A stretch of DNA of 64,000 nt, from assembly GCA_030407085.1 (NCBI GenBank), contig CM059582.1, positions 20,627,501-20,691,500 of the forward strand, written 5' to 3'. The position numbers were made by a program, and so were the translations under genes. The DNA is from Trichopria drosophilae. Taxonomy: Eukaryota > Arthropoda > Insecta > Hymenoptera > Diapriidae. Shown here one piece after another: positions 21,840 to 34,735 of the stretch (positions are counted from its first letter, which is position 1; each line of letters starts with the position of its first letter). The notes below the pieces were generated by a model. That model saw nothing but the letters and a program-made list of their open reading frames with translations. It was not told the DNA's origin and ran no database searches.

Positions 21840-22700
21840 CACAGGACCTCAAAAAAAATTTGTTTCATGATCACTTGAATCAGAAATAGTGGATTTTATA
21901 GATTTTTGGCCGTTGAAAATGAATCCGTTCCACCCGAAAAATATTCAAAAATATAATTTTTGGAAATTTAAGGTTAGGATATATGAAAAATGATGAGTTA
22001 ACTTGAACAATGAATTCCTTTATCAGCGACTAAAAATGTATAAGATCCTCCATTTCTGATTCAAGTTGAGTAAAAAAAAATTTGTGGTCATGTATTATTT
22101 TTGTTCGAAAAGTACCTCGATTAATCACACAGGACCGCAAAACAATTTTTTATGAAAGATAACTTGAATCAGAGATACTGGACCTTGTAGATTTTTGGTC
22201 GCTGAAAATAAATTAGTTGTCCAGTTTGACCCGTGAAGTCAGATATTTCACATATCCTAACCTCAAATTTCAAAAATGAAACTATTTTTCAGAACAGATA
22301 TCTTGAAATCCAGACGTGATGGGTCAATTTGGGTAACACATTCTTTGTCAGCGGCCAAAAATCTATAGGATCCACTACCTTTGATTCAAGTTATGGTCCT
22401 GTTTAACACAAGACCGCAAACTTTTTTGTTTGACACGACTTTAATCAGAAGTGGAGAATTTTATAGATTGCTGGTCACTGACAACGAATTCTTTGTCCAA
22501 GTTAACTGATCGTTTCAGATTTTAAACGTATCCTAACCTTAAATTGTCAAAAAGTTTATTTTTTAATATTTTCGGATCAGCTATCTTAAAATCCTGAAGT
22601 GATGGGCCAAATCGAATAATTGCTTCGTTTTCAGCGAACAAAGATATACGATTTCTGATTCACGTGATCTCGAAACAAATTTTTTTTGTGGTCCTCTTAT
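21840..22700. repeat. About three tandem units of ~290 bp with internal dyad symmetry
   Basis: Block A (ACAGGACC-CAAAA, a T-rich run, CTTGAATCAGA, then GTAGATTTTTGGTCGCTGA) begins near 21841, 22129 and 22418. Its inverse (TCAGCGGCCAAAAATCTATA, then TTTGATTCAAGTTATGGTCC) lies near 22020-22095, 22345-22405 and 22625-22698. Between them each unit has CATATCCTAACCTCAAATTT or, in the first unit, its reverse complement. The first unit is therefore flipped relative to the other two, or read from its other arm. No coding capacity. Confidence 0.7.
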
Positions 22701-23436
22701 CGAAAATTTCTGGGTCATTTAGCACTTTTACGTTGATCAATTTTTCTGACAGAAGTAGGTGATAATACAGAAATAGGTATGAGATTTTTTAAAAAAACTA
22801 TTGTAAGTGATTTTCTGCATCTCATTGTTTTCTGAAAATTCAATAAAACACGATAAATATTGTCAATATCCATGACTTCAAAAACTTTTGATAATTTGGA
22901 AGAGATAACGCCTTTCTTCAATGAATAGTATACAGTATACTCGTACGTGATTAATGGTTATCAGGGGAGATATTTGGAGTAACATGTCAGCGGTCTATCG
23001 AAATTAACTAAGAATTCTGGGTCAATCTTAATTAATACTGCAATGTTTAGTTACTGCAAGAAGAAAAAGGATCTTGGATATTTTATTAACTATGATGGTA
23101 ATTTTGGCAGACATTTTTCTGCATTTATAATAATTTCTTGTAAATATTACAACAATTTATAAATATTTACAAATTTTTTTCGTAATGAAAGTAATTTGTC
23201 TAGCCTACTAGTTTATTTTTATTTACATTTGGTGATTGTATGCTTTTACTAGATAATAAAAGAAAACTATTGAAGTTGCTATTGATTGTTGCTATCTAAA
23301 AATCGTAATAAAATACACAAACGCTGCCATCGGTCAAAAATATAGGGGCAATCAATTATGCTGATTTTTTTTGTTCAATACTGCATCTTATTATATGATA
23401 AGTTATAAGTGAATCCGATCAACTTTAAACATTTTT
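22701..23436. other. AT-rich non-coding stretch
   Basis: No gene or clear repeat. The minus frame at 22715-22921 is short and unrecognised. Confidence 0.5.
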
Positions 23437-23935
23437 GTTCACAATATTCAAACGGCCTTTTATGTTTTCAAAAACCGATTCCAGATTCGCAATTAGCAAT
23501 TTCAAGAACGCTTGGCTACCAAAATTTATTACTATTCATTGAGTTTTGCGATTTTTAATATATGGCTGCAATCTCGAATAAAAATTCACATCTACCGTCA
23601 TTTTACATCAGCAAGTTTGAATTGTAGCTTTCGGAAATACTCGAATGCGATAGCAAAATCATTTTAGAGGTATATTATTTCCATTACCAATAATACACCT
23701 TTATATAATGAAAATAAAACCTTATAGAAATTTATAGCATTTTTTAGAAAAAAAACCATGTATAACATTTTTATTTCCACATTTGACAAATTTGGACATG
23801 CACCTACGAAAAGGGCGGTTTTTTCCAATAATAAATTGCTAGTCTCAAAATTTTTGCATTGAGTTTAAGTGCTAAAATATAGCGTCAAACATCCCGAAAA
23901 AATGTTGTACTTTCGGGACTTAATGGGTTAAAATA
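23437..23935. repeat. Fragments of TTAA-type elements
   Basis: CGATTCCAGATTCGCAATTAG (23478 on) resembles the dispersed repeat unit. Near 23900-23934, TTCGGGACTTAATGGG-TTAA is a right end of the TTAA-CCCATTAA type seen at 39166. No matching left end was found. Confidence 0.45.
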
Positions 23936-26900
23936 CTTCTGAAGGAAGCGTTGATTAGTCATAACAATATTGCAAAAGTCGAGTAATTTAACAACTCTTA
24001 AGAAAAAAGTTTAGTTTTAACGAACTAACTCTTTAATCTAAACTTGAATGAATAAAAAACGATTTATCTACAGCGAAAAGTGGGTACCATTAACTAGTAA
24101 TTTTTATACTGATGAATAGTTCGAAAATACTAATTCGCTAGTAAAATTTTACTAATCTATAAGTAGATATTTACTTTTTTCGTTTAGTAGTTTATAGAGT
24201 TAGTAATAAATTAGTTGGTTTTAACTTTTTATTAGCAAAAATAATTACTAATTCACTGCGTGACTCGCTTTTCATTTTCTTATTGTTCGTTTTTAATTAA
24301 TTCAGATTCAGAGATTATATAATACTATATACAGAATTCAGCACGAGAATTACTACAAATAAGTTTGAATAATAGAAAGAACAAAAAGCGTCATTACGAA
24401 AATTCGATGATTAAGGAAATCTTTACATAATTGAATGAACTTCAATATTAATAATATAAATCGATTACACATAAAGATTAATTGAGACCAATTATAATCC
24501 CAAAACTATTGATGCGTGATAAACCATATTGCAAGATGTTCATCGATATTTTCTAATATCTGATAATTAATCAATTAAAAATTATCCGTGAAGTTCGTTC
24601 CAAATACATCGAAGAAAGTTTAAATTTGCTTTCAACAACTTTTAATGTGCCATTTTCTTTATCAATTAAAATCATTTCAAAACTTCAATGAAAAGGAAGG
24701 AAGTCGAATAATTTTAAAGTACACTAAGTGACTTAGGTAAAAAAGTTGAATAAGGAACAAGATTGTAGGGGAACTTGCAGAGTATTCTACTAATAAATCT
24801 TATCGGAATAGAAGATTTTGTTATTTTTATTCAGATCTTCGAAATGATGCGTTATAAAAATACGTATTTCTTACAATTCTATAAAGTGACAGATTAGTGT
24901 CATAAAGTATCATAAAGTTAAAAGTTTCTTACTTTTTGTTGTGCCTTGCAGTATCAACAGTTTCATTGACTTATATAAATGTATAAATTTTCAAGACCAT
25001 TTGCTAATGTGTATCGAATATAATAATTTGTTCAGATTCCTTATGCCTTAAAGATACTTTTGATATCACGATTTGTCCATTTTTATTGCATTTTATATCT
25101 AACTAAAGTTAGTTAAGCTTTCTTATGCAGATTGACCAAATTGATAATTTGTTGTGCTCATGAGTTAATTTTTTTAGTTCCTGGTTTAACGAAGTGTTCT
25201 AAAATTTGCAAGCAGCTAAGATTTAAAAAACTTACATTAATGAGCATCTTTGTTTTAAAAAAGATCATTTTTATAAGGTATTTTAAATTGAAGTAAAATT
25301 TTCTGAATTTGACAATACTTGAAAAAACTATGAATTATCTAGACAATTTATATTTAGAAATTCTATTGGTAACTGGGATGTAAATATACCCAGCACTACA
25401 TCAATTTAGAAAGAATTAAATTATTCAAAACTGTTGACATTGTCTTTGGAACTTGACTATGTGCTCTGCAAGCTGTAATTATTATACGACCTTCTATGAC
25501 GTATAACTACGATGGCTAACTTTAGTCAACTTTAAGTGGAACTCATCAATATATCCCATACATCTATAATATCCAATAGTACACGACAGTTTCGATAGAC
25601 TGTACATGAATAGTTTAGATGTCCAGTGACAACGTTTGTTGCAACCCAGAAATTATGAAAATTTGGTAGTTATTTTTATCATCATTTTTTTGGGTGGATA
25701 CAATGATTTTTTTTCTCTAGATGAACTGAAAATAGTATAATTTTAATAAGACTTATTAAATGGAAAAAATTTATTAAATAAACAACAGAATATTTTATTT
25801 TAGAATAGATTGTTTAATTTTTTGTTCTTTTCACAATAGGAAAGAAAATTTGAATACGTGGATCTTGATCAGAACATATTTCTATAAAAAGAATTATACA
25901 CAAAAGTACATTATTTTAAACAAAAAAAAACAAAACGTTTCCTTTCCATTGAACAATGCAATGTCGAGAATAATTGGAAAATGTTTGGAAGTAATATTTG
26001 ATAGGAAAATTAAAAAAAAACACCAAAACCATTATTTCTTAATCTACCCACTCAACCACCATTGTAATAAACAATTACAGCGGAATAATTAATAAAATAT
26101 ACTAAAATCATAAAACAGAACAACTTTAGCAAAAATCCATACCTTCAGATGACAATTTTGCTAATACCGCCTCTGGTATTAGATCCATGCTGAAAAATTA
26201 ATAGATCACTGAATTTTTGTTGTTTTATTGCAAGGCCGATACCATTCCTTAGTAGAACTTTTAGTTTCATACTAAAAGTAACATTTTAAGTAATTGATCA
26301 TACAGTTACCACGTTAAAACGTAGATGGCAGCAGTTTTGTCATGAAAACGTAAAATAAACGAACGTCAAATAGAGTGCAACAGGCTCTATTGTGTAAAAT
26401 AAATAGTTCTATTGTCCAAAATACATAAACATTACTGAAGTACGTTCTTTATTGATGCTTTGACATATTTTTTTGAAAGTAGTGTAAAACTTTTGCGATT
26501 TGTGATAATTATGTAACTTTTATAATGGGTAAACGACGCACTTTGTCCTATACTGGAACAGCCAAGTTATCGGTATGTTGAAAGCTACAAACATGAATTT
26601 AACTAAAACTGTCCAATAATGAACGTGATTTCTAGTTAAAATGGCAAAAAAAGGTGATTTTTCGACTTGGGTCCAATAATATGGCCAGAGACTGTATTTC
26701 ATCCACACAACTCGACATTTTTTAGTATAATTTGCACATTGTAGTATATACCAATATAACTATTTTCATGACCACACCCAAGAAAAACTCGTTTAAATTT
26801 GATCAAATTTTTCCGACAGCGAATGAATTGGAAAAGACTAAAATAAAATCACTTTTTTTGTGAAAAAGTATTTTTCGCAGACACACGTTTGAATAATTAA

Positions 26901-27354
26901 ATTTGTTAAATTGTACAGACCTACTAGTACGTATTATAAAAATAAGTAGTAGGAGGTTAGGTTTTCATTTTATGCAAATATTCTCTTTCAATTAACCGTT
27001 ATCTTGAGTCAGAAAATGATTTTCATATAAATACATATCAAATACATATTATATTATGGATGTTTTTTTGGAACACATATTTTTTTTCAAATCAATGTAC
27101 CTAATATGAAACGCTGTCATTTCTATATAAAATCGTATAAAAACTAAAACATTCGCATATAACATTAAAAATCGAATACGCTGTACAAATTAATAGAAGG
27201 ATTGTTATAGCAATATAATATTTTATATATAAAATACTATAAATTCGCAAATGTATTCTTAAATGTCTAATACTTATAACAATACTTTTTTTGATAGGTA
27301 AGGATAGTGATTTTCATTATTTATTTACCGAACTTATTCGATATTTCTTTACAC
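23936..27354. other. AT-rich non-coding stretch
   Basis: No gene. A weak inverted-ended element may occupy 24073-24275: its right end TTACTAATTCACTGCG then GACTCGCTTTTC is similar to ATTCATTTCGCAGC at 50526. A CGTAGATGGCAGCAG word at 26320-26334 resembles a CTCF core. The 80-codon frame at 25850 is not recognisable. Confidence 0.45.
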
Positions 27355-29680
27355 TTTTTTTTTTATTTAAGCAATTTTAATCTCTAACTGAGATTATTTT
27401 GCTGATCAGTAATGTATTTTTACAAAAATAGGTTGAGAATTAAATAATGAGCATTGCCATAATATGTGGTTTAAGTCTTGCTCTGCACTACCGCACTGAC
27501 ACAGAGGACTGTCGACGACTTTTATTTTCATTAATGATTTATTAAGGCTATAGTGTACCGAGCGGCATCTATTTATAGTGGTTATAGTTTTTCTTGGTAG
27601 GTTTTTTTGTGAAACCACGGATGTATTTTGGAATTATAAAATTGTTCAAAGTAGTGCGTTCCTTTCATTTTTCCGCGTTCCATGATTGCTAGGTTGGTAT
27701 TTTCGATTGCTGTTGCTTTCGCTCTATGTCTAAGGTCTGTGTACGGGATTTTGAATATTGCTGTTGAGTCTTTGTTCGTTGCTTGTTTCGCGTGTTGGTC
27801 TGCTTGTTCATTGCCTTGGATACCAATATGAGCCGGGATCCAATATAGTTTTAAACTTCTTCCTTTGTGGGAGTTTCTCGTTAAAAATTCATGGCATTTG
27901 GCCTTAAGTATATAGATATAAGGGTTAGTTTTTACTTCCGAGTTGTTATCTCTTAAATTGATGAGGACGCTTAAAGAATCTGTAAAGATAATTGTGTTCC
28001 TGTGCGATTGGGTCAATGCAATGTCCAATGCATCAATTAGTGCAATGCATTCGCCCGTAAATATTGACGCTTCCTTATTTATGCTATTCGTTAATACGAT
28101 TTCCGAATTTTTCGTAACGCAGGCGGTACCGACGGAGGTAGCGTTTTTTTTCTTGCTACCATCTGTGAATAAAGCAAAAGCGTTTTCGTCTTCCACTAGA
28201 TTGTCTACAGCAAGATTCGGATTCTTATCTTTTTTAAGTTTCTCGCCAAAGGTGGTATTTATTGGAATCTGGATTTTCTGTGTATCGTAATCGAATAAAT
28301 ACATATTGAAGTTTTTGCCGGAATATATTAGGTCTGCAGTGTTGATAGAATTCTTGATACACTGTATGAGTAGTTTGCTGCTCGTTTTGAAATTTTGATT
28401 TACTAATTTTTGTTGAAATGCTCGAATACATTTCTGAATTGTGAGTTCTGTATTCGAGTAGATTTTATTGAAGTAGCAGGAGCATAGGAATTTCGCTCGC
28501 TCCTCTATGGAGGTTAATTTCGATTCTGCCAACAAAATATTCGTTGGCGTACTGGCGCGGTACCCTAGAGCCAATCTTATGGCTACGTACTGAATCCGCT
28601 CTAGTTTTTCTGTTAGCGTTTTCTGAGTTGGAAAGTACACGAAACTGCCGTAATCTAGAATAGAGCGAACGAGACTCTTGTACATTATTATAAGTGTCGT
28701 TGGGTCAGTTCCCCACCACGTTCCTCTGAGGAATTTTATTATTTTTAAAGAGCGCGAACTTTTGGCATGTATATAATTAATGTGCTCCTGAAACGATAAA
28801 TTGTAACTAAACCAGATTCCAAGAAATCTCACTGATTTAATGATATTGCCTTTTATGTTGATATCGGATTCACCAGGCCGCGATTTCCCGTTGTTGAAAT
28901 GGATGTATACCGTCTTTTGTGGTGCAAGCTCCAGTCCCAGGTTAAGGAGGTTGTCATGTATGATAGATATAGCTTTTTCAACCATGTTTTTACTTTTTTC
29001 AGATGTGGATCTGTTGCAATATAAGGCAATATCATCTGCAAATTGTGACACTTGTACGCTTTTTGGGATGTTTTCAAGAATATTTGAAACATAGATGCTG
29101 TAAAGTATTGGACTGAGTACACCCCCTTGAGGAACACCTTTGTAAAGTTTTCTAGTCATATTTTCTAGGTTATTGGTGGTTGCGGTTCTTTCTGAAGTTA
29201 AGAATTTTACAAATTTTACGAAGCTAGTCGGACACCCTATTATTGCAAGCTTCTCGAGCAGTATGTCAGTATTCACATTATCAAAGGCTCCTGTGACATC
29301 GAGAAATGCCGCGTGTAGGTCTTTTTTCTTAGCGAATATGCTTTCCTCCGCTGCTAGTAAAAGATTACATAGATTGTCACTGGTACATTGCCCTTTCCTA
29401 AATCCTGACTGACTCTTGGGGAGTATGCCCTTCTTTTCTATCCAAAATTGGAATTTATTTTTTAGTAAACTTTCAAATATCTTGCAACTACAGGATGTAA
29501 GACAGATGGGTCTGACGGACCTCCCGTCAGCTTTTGGTATAAAGTGAATGAAAGTTTCGTTCCAGTCCTTCGGGTAATCGCTTTTCGAATACATTTGATT
29601 AAAAATATCAATTAGTATGAGTTTACACGTATACAATAGTGAGAGAAAATGTGAGAACATACTTGTATTAACTGATTAAC
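27355..29680 (-). mobile_element. 5'-truncated non-LTR retrotransposon (LINE, RNase H-bearing I-like group)
   Basis: On the minus strand the element runs from a 5' break near 29650-29680 to an A run at 27364-27355, the expected tail. It carries the reverse transcriptase, RNase H and a C-terminal cysteine/histidine motif. The upstream ORF1 and endonuclease are absent, as usual for truncated LINE copies made by target-primed reverse transcription. The presence of RNase H points to the I/R1/LOA side of the non-LTR tree rather than the Jockey clade. I could not define a target-site duplication. Confidence 0.85.
27406..29660 (-). pseudogene. Reverse transcriptase-RNase H polyprotein fragment with one late frameshift
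   Basis: An unbroken 692-codon frame (29660 to 27582) begins inside the reverse transcriptase. Visible motifs are: the IPKADGRSVRPI block (residues 41-52); motif A with FLDVTGAFD (Asp121); motif B VPQGGVLSP (176-184); motif C FADD (207-210); and FLGIWF (279-284). RNase H follows with Asp500 (FTDGS), Glu537 (TGECIAL), Asp561 (FTDSLS), His611 and Asp621 (GNEQADQHAK). All four carboxylates are present. The frame stops after a 7-A run (27602-27608). The next frame (27618-27406) continues with RKTITTINRCRS and a CQCG-H-C motif that belongs to the same protein, so the stop is due to a 1-base slip. The first ATG is internal and not a real start. Long frame retention suggests a young copy. Confidence 0.9.
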
Positions 29681-29699
29681 GTGGCAGGAATGACATTTT

Positions 29700-30245
29700 T
29701 TATTACTTTATCGAGTTTTTTAATCGAGTATTTTACATCAAATTCAAAGCTGAAAACTTTTGAAAAATAATTATCCCACTATTCTAGAGATCACTTTACA
29801 GGATTCCGAAGTAAAAATTGTGTTTCAACTAATAGAAACTTTAATATGGTGTCGAATTTATAGAAAATACCCAAAAATAATTCCCAGGCATCAGGAAGTT
29901 CCAATTTGATATTCAATTTGTAAAAAAGTTTAGAAATGATTAGTGTTATGAATTTTTTAATCTTATAAGCTCTTTCTGAGCATTACTTAAGCTATTGTAC
30001 TTTTTTTTATAACATCTTGACCCATAAAGGGGACGTTAAATACCTATGGCTAAATGTGTTTTAAATGTTTAACGCGAGAAACTGCATTTTTACAAAATTT
30101 CAAGTTTTTCGGAGAAAAATCAACGTTGACAAAAACAAAAAGTACTTATCCCACTATTTTCGAGTTCGCTCTTCAAAATTCTGAAATCAAAATTGAGTTT
30201 TTGCTAATAGGAATTCTAATGTATCGTCAAATTTGAAGAACACAT
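29700..30245 (+). repeat. Direct repeat of ~90 bp within a worn element
   Basis: The block ATCCCACTATT, a GAGATCACTTTACAGGATTC-like stretch, AAAATTGTGTTTC and AACTAATAGAAACTTTAATATG (29772-29858) recurs at 30148-30233 with about 75 percent agreement by eye. The same text in reverse forms the right part of the TTAA element at 39166-40186 (AATTCCTATTAATTGAAAC, then AGAGCGACCTCGAAAAC). A trace lies at 3440. These are probably remains of that element family. Confidence 0.55.
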
Positions 30246-33200
30246 AAAAAATGTTATTCTTTGTATTTTCTTAAAGCAGCTCATATTTTCTGAGTTACAG
30301 CATCCAAAAATTTTTGAATGTAATTGTCACTCCGACTCCATTTTGAGTTCGAATGAAGCAGGGTATAAAAGTAAACTTTTTTCTTAAAATTCAAATATGT
30401 AATATAACTAATCTGGCAGCTCGACAAAATTCATCAAGACTCAACATTTCTAAATTGTTTGTATTGTTTTTTTAAATTTGATGTCATATTGCAATTTCAG
30501 ATGGCCCAAACTCGTAGGTTTTAATGTTTTTTCTTTGCCTTTGATACTATAAATACTTGATTGAAATTGAAGTAAAAAATGTTGTTTCAAGCGTTATTCA
30601 AGGGTTAATGTGATTTTTTCCAAAACATTCTTTTTCTTGATGTCAAAGAAATGAAAGTAAATAATTTACTAAAAGTGAAATTAATATTCGCGATTATAAT
30701 ATTACTGTGTTGGATCCATATGATAAGTTAGTAATAAAAATTTCAATTTCAACCTTTTACTATATTCGATTTATAAAATAATTTGTGCAACAGATATTTT
30801 TATATTGACAATACTGCACAATAAATGACGTGTTTTATTTAACATTGGCCTGTTTTCTATTTTATACTATCCATGTATAATAAATATGTCAAATTAAAAT
30901 ATATCTATTCTTTTTCATAAATGTGGACGTAGAATTGCATGTTACACCAGTTGCGCAAGTCGCAAAATGCAGTTTATATGCATAATTTGAAAATGTTGAT
31001 TTCTTTGTATCGATATTCATAACTCATGTTGAAAATATTGTAATCACTTTTTTATTAAATTAAACTGATATATTACAGCAAAAAATGAAAAGAATATTTT
31101 CAAAATGCTTCTTGTTCCTCACTTTTTAATATGTTTTGGTTAAATTTTTGTCTGCATAATCTTCTTGTAATGTTAAACAATTAAGTATATGGATTTTGAA
31201 AAATTCGATTAGAAAAATGAAAATTCTAATTGAAAATAAATGAATGAAAATATTTTTTTTTAATTTTCTTGAATAATTTAAATATCGATGAGACACATTT
31301 TCGGTGCTAAGCTAAACTAATCGTAAAACGCAATTTTGTTTATGTTGTGGTTCACAAAACACATCGTGGTTTCGTTTTTCCATGTATAATAATTGTATTA
31401 TTTTCTGTCCTTAGCAAGATTTAAAAATTGAATATATTGTGAAACCTATTGAAATTTGCTCTTCAGTTTTCAATTTGCCATGCATGATTAATTAATTTTA
31501 TAGTTAAATTGTTTATTGCGTAACAGAAATATAGTAGCGGATATCCGCGTTGACTTTTTTAACGATATAACAAATGCTTCCGGCGACAGAACATTCAATA
31601 CCCCTATTCTGCCTGTTTCATCCGACAATGCAATTGCAATAAACTCCAATCATTTCTTTATTGCCGTTATACTCGTGAAGACGATATATTTTTATATTCT
31701 TCTCGAAGCAAGATGAAATTTCTCTTTAAATCTAAAAAGTAATATAGTTTAAACCTTATATTGAAATCGTTCGATTTTATGAAATACTACGCTACTTTTA
31801 TTTCAATCGCATAAAGGAATGCTGATGCTTGAAATATTCCAAAAGATATGTGACACATATTATAAAGTGTTTTGGATAGAAACATTTCTATAAAAGACAC
31901 AAAATTTAGTTTAAAAACTGCTGCATAGACTATTTTAATAATGAATAATCAAAATTTGAAAATAATTTACAATAGGAATAAAATCCAGAAATATAATCTG
32001 GTTACGTAGGATTTTTCCGGTAATTTTACTGAACTTCAATATACTAATAATAATTTTAATATTCGCCAGTAATATACTCTAATTTTGAATTTCGTAGAGT
32101 GAAAAGTCAAATAAATGTAAACGTATCACGTTCATATTTTTTTTATTTGTTTGTTTTAGTGTGTATTCATTTATAAACAATTTTACATTCGAAGATGTAT
32201 TTGCGCATGACATTGGTTGGTAGTTCCTCATTACAAAAAAATGTTAACCTACCTAACTAAAATATATAGTTATAAAACTTACTAATAGTAAAAAACACTA
32301 AGAAAATTTACATAAAAACTGAACACAAAACTTCAATTTTTTTAAACTATATTGTCCAACTGTTTAAATCTTAGACTTACTATTTTCACATAATTTCTAA
32401 CTTCATACTCGCACATTAATTTGTACAGTTGATTCGTTAAACTAACTACAATTCACTATGCAACTAATTATTTCAAAATAAAAAATACAATGCTGTACAT
32501 AAAAAAACGTTGTACAAAAATTAATAAACAACAATTAAATTTTCACCGACCATTTGATCGTATATATTAAATTATACCCAATGAATATATCAAGCATCTA
32601 TTAAATTAAAAATGAACTGGCAATAAATTACCGTGGACATAAATTAGTCGAATACAATTAAATATTAAAGTTAATATAGCATTTTGTACAAATTTTCATC
32701 GACTGCTATTTCAAGAGACAACGGCAACTGTATTTAGTTACATACCTATATAGTATAGTATAATATAGTTAAAACGGAATGAGCGTCCATTTCCATTATA
32801 ACAGAATAGAAGCAACGGAATGAATTATATTCAGTACAGAATGCCGATGAACTTGTTTTAATATCAATTCGACCACAGTAGAAATTCGTATTTAATTAAA
32901 AACATTCAGTGGTATTGGATATTTACTGGCAGGTATATAAACAGCTGGTACAATTTTGGTGGATGAGTAATTTTCACACATTTATTGAAATCCAAAATTA
33001 TGTTAATGATGCTCTAGAGAAGGTTTTATTATTTAGTGAAATTGAGGCATTATCTCATGTAATAATAAATTTTAAGGATGTCAATGCAAACAAACGTCTC
33101 ATTTTCATGTATACTTTACAGATTAATCTTTTTTTCTTGGTTACTATATAATATAAATTGAATTAATCGGCGAACATTATTATCACAGGCATATACAAAA

Positions 33201-33314
33201 TTTAATTAAATTTGAATCCAAAAGTGACTTTAATTGGATCCAAATTTTTGGGACCAAAGGTATATAAACTTAGAACTGACATAAAATAATAATACAATGA
33301 AGCATGCATCATTT
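30246..33314. other. AT-rich non-coding stretch
   Basis: About 3 kb without a gene, RNA or repeat that I can support. Short frames at 31516-31716 and 32909-33151 have no recognisable features. Confidence 0.55.
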
Positions 33315-33425
33315 TTTGTTCCAATTATGGGAAATAAATATGAACAAAATTCCTCCTCGTTGGAGATTTGAACCCTCGGTTCTCACAATCTACAATAGTA
33401 TCCATTTGGTAACGATGTTATATTG
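33315..33425 (-). repeat. tRNA-derived SINE-like unit, copy 1
   Basis: On the minus strand, TTACCAAATGGA (33401-33412) resembles an RNA polymerase III A box. GGTTCAAATCT (33364-33374) is a good B box, about 27 bases downstream. The text after the B box (ATATTTATTTCCCATAATTG, then GAACAAA) aligns with the unit at 34630-34735. It does not fold as a complete tRNA because the acceptor ends do not pair. Confidence 0.5.
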
Positions 33426-34629
33426 AACAAAAGTAATAGATATTTTATAAAATGATTTTCACGAAAAACATATGACTAATTATTTAAACATATTTAACAC
33501 TTTTCCAAAGTTATCTACCAAATAGACCTCTTGAAGAGGTCTTGATTATTAGTAATATTGATAATACTTTAAATCGTTTTCGATGAACAAAGATGGAAAT
33601 GCAATAGAATTTTTTCTTTTGTACTTCAGTGGTCAACTTCAAATCTCGAGAAAAAGTTGAGAAAAATACATTGTTCATATTATTATGTATCGTTCATATT
33701 ATATGTAAAAATGTTCTCTGTTGAACAATCTTTAATAAATTTGGACCTCTTTTTCATTTTCTGTTACGTAAATGTTATATCCCAGTCACATTGTTTTGTC
33801 ACTGGGACGTGCGCGTTAATTGTAATGTGACGGACATTTTGGAGTCTAGGTTACATAATATTTACATACCTATGCAAAAACTGCGTTGACATCTTATATT
33901 TTTTTTATAATGTTTTAATTTTTGAAAAAATCAAGACCGAACTTTTATAAACGAGCAGTTGAAGAAGTCTTATGTTTAAATACTTACATTTATCTCATAT
34001 CCGTTTTATACAAAGTGACCGTCTTCGTAACATTTATAGATAAAGAAAAAAGAAACAATTAAAAAGTATTCATTAATTGTAATAATTAAGCGAATTGTAA
34101 TAAAAAGCATCACTAATACTAAGAAATGTAATTTTCAATTATGTTATTTAGTAAAGGTTATTCGACGAAAAATCTTATTAAAGATCACTTACGATACCTT
34201 TATGAGCAGGGACTAAGACAATTTGCTATGTTAAAGAGTGTTTAAAAATGGCGTTTTGCTGTTTGGACCTCTAACACAAATGTTGTATTTCTACTCTTTT
34301 GCGCACGCAACAAATTTTCTTATCGTGTACTTTAATTTTATTTTTGACAATTGGCAAATTTCTCGACTGCATTTTTTTATGCAGTTTAGAAGTAAATAAC
34401 TTAATTCATTCAATTGAACGAGCCCTTACAGAGTACTCGTTAATGAGTTGAAACGTTGGGCATGAATAATTTTTAAAGCAAAAAATCCTTTTGCTAATAA
34501 AAAATATAAATTATAACTGAACCGTAATAGTCATTTTATAATTCCACCAGCCTACAAGAAATTCCTAATACATTCTTAAAAAGCCGCTACTGTACAAATG
34601 TAAAGTCTAGTAATAATCAATTATCGTCT
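33426..34629. other. AT-rich non-coding stretch with a small hairpin
   Basis: No gene. At 33781-33808, CCCAGTCAC and GTCACTGGG-like arms face each other, and GTCACATT is also repeated inverted 45 bases later (AATGTGAC), giving alternative hairpins. Otherwise nothing is supported. Confidence 0.45.
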
Positions 34630-34735
34630 TTGTTCCAGTGAAATTAAAAATAATTATGAAAAATCGACTGAGATTCGAACCCTTTATGAATAATCGGTTC
34701 ATCATTTATTCAACATATGTTTTATAAATGTATTA
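34630..34735 (-). repeat. tRNA-derived SINE-like unit, copy 2
   Basis: GGTTCGAATCT (minus, 34671-34681) is a near-consensus B box. The following tail (TTTTTCATAATTATTTTTAA, then CACTGGAACAAAG) matches copy 1 at 33315. The A-box side (TGTTGAATAAATGATGAACC) is weaker. The two copies are 1.3 kb apart on the same strand. Confidence 0.45.

Noticed and set aside
27943..29412. Plus-strand frames inside the LINE
   Set aside because: They are antisense shadows of the reverse transcriptase-RNase H frame on the minus strand.
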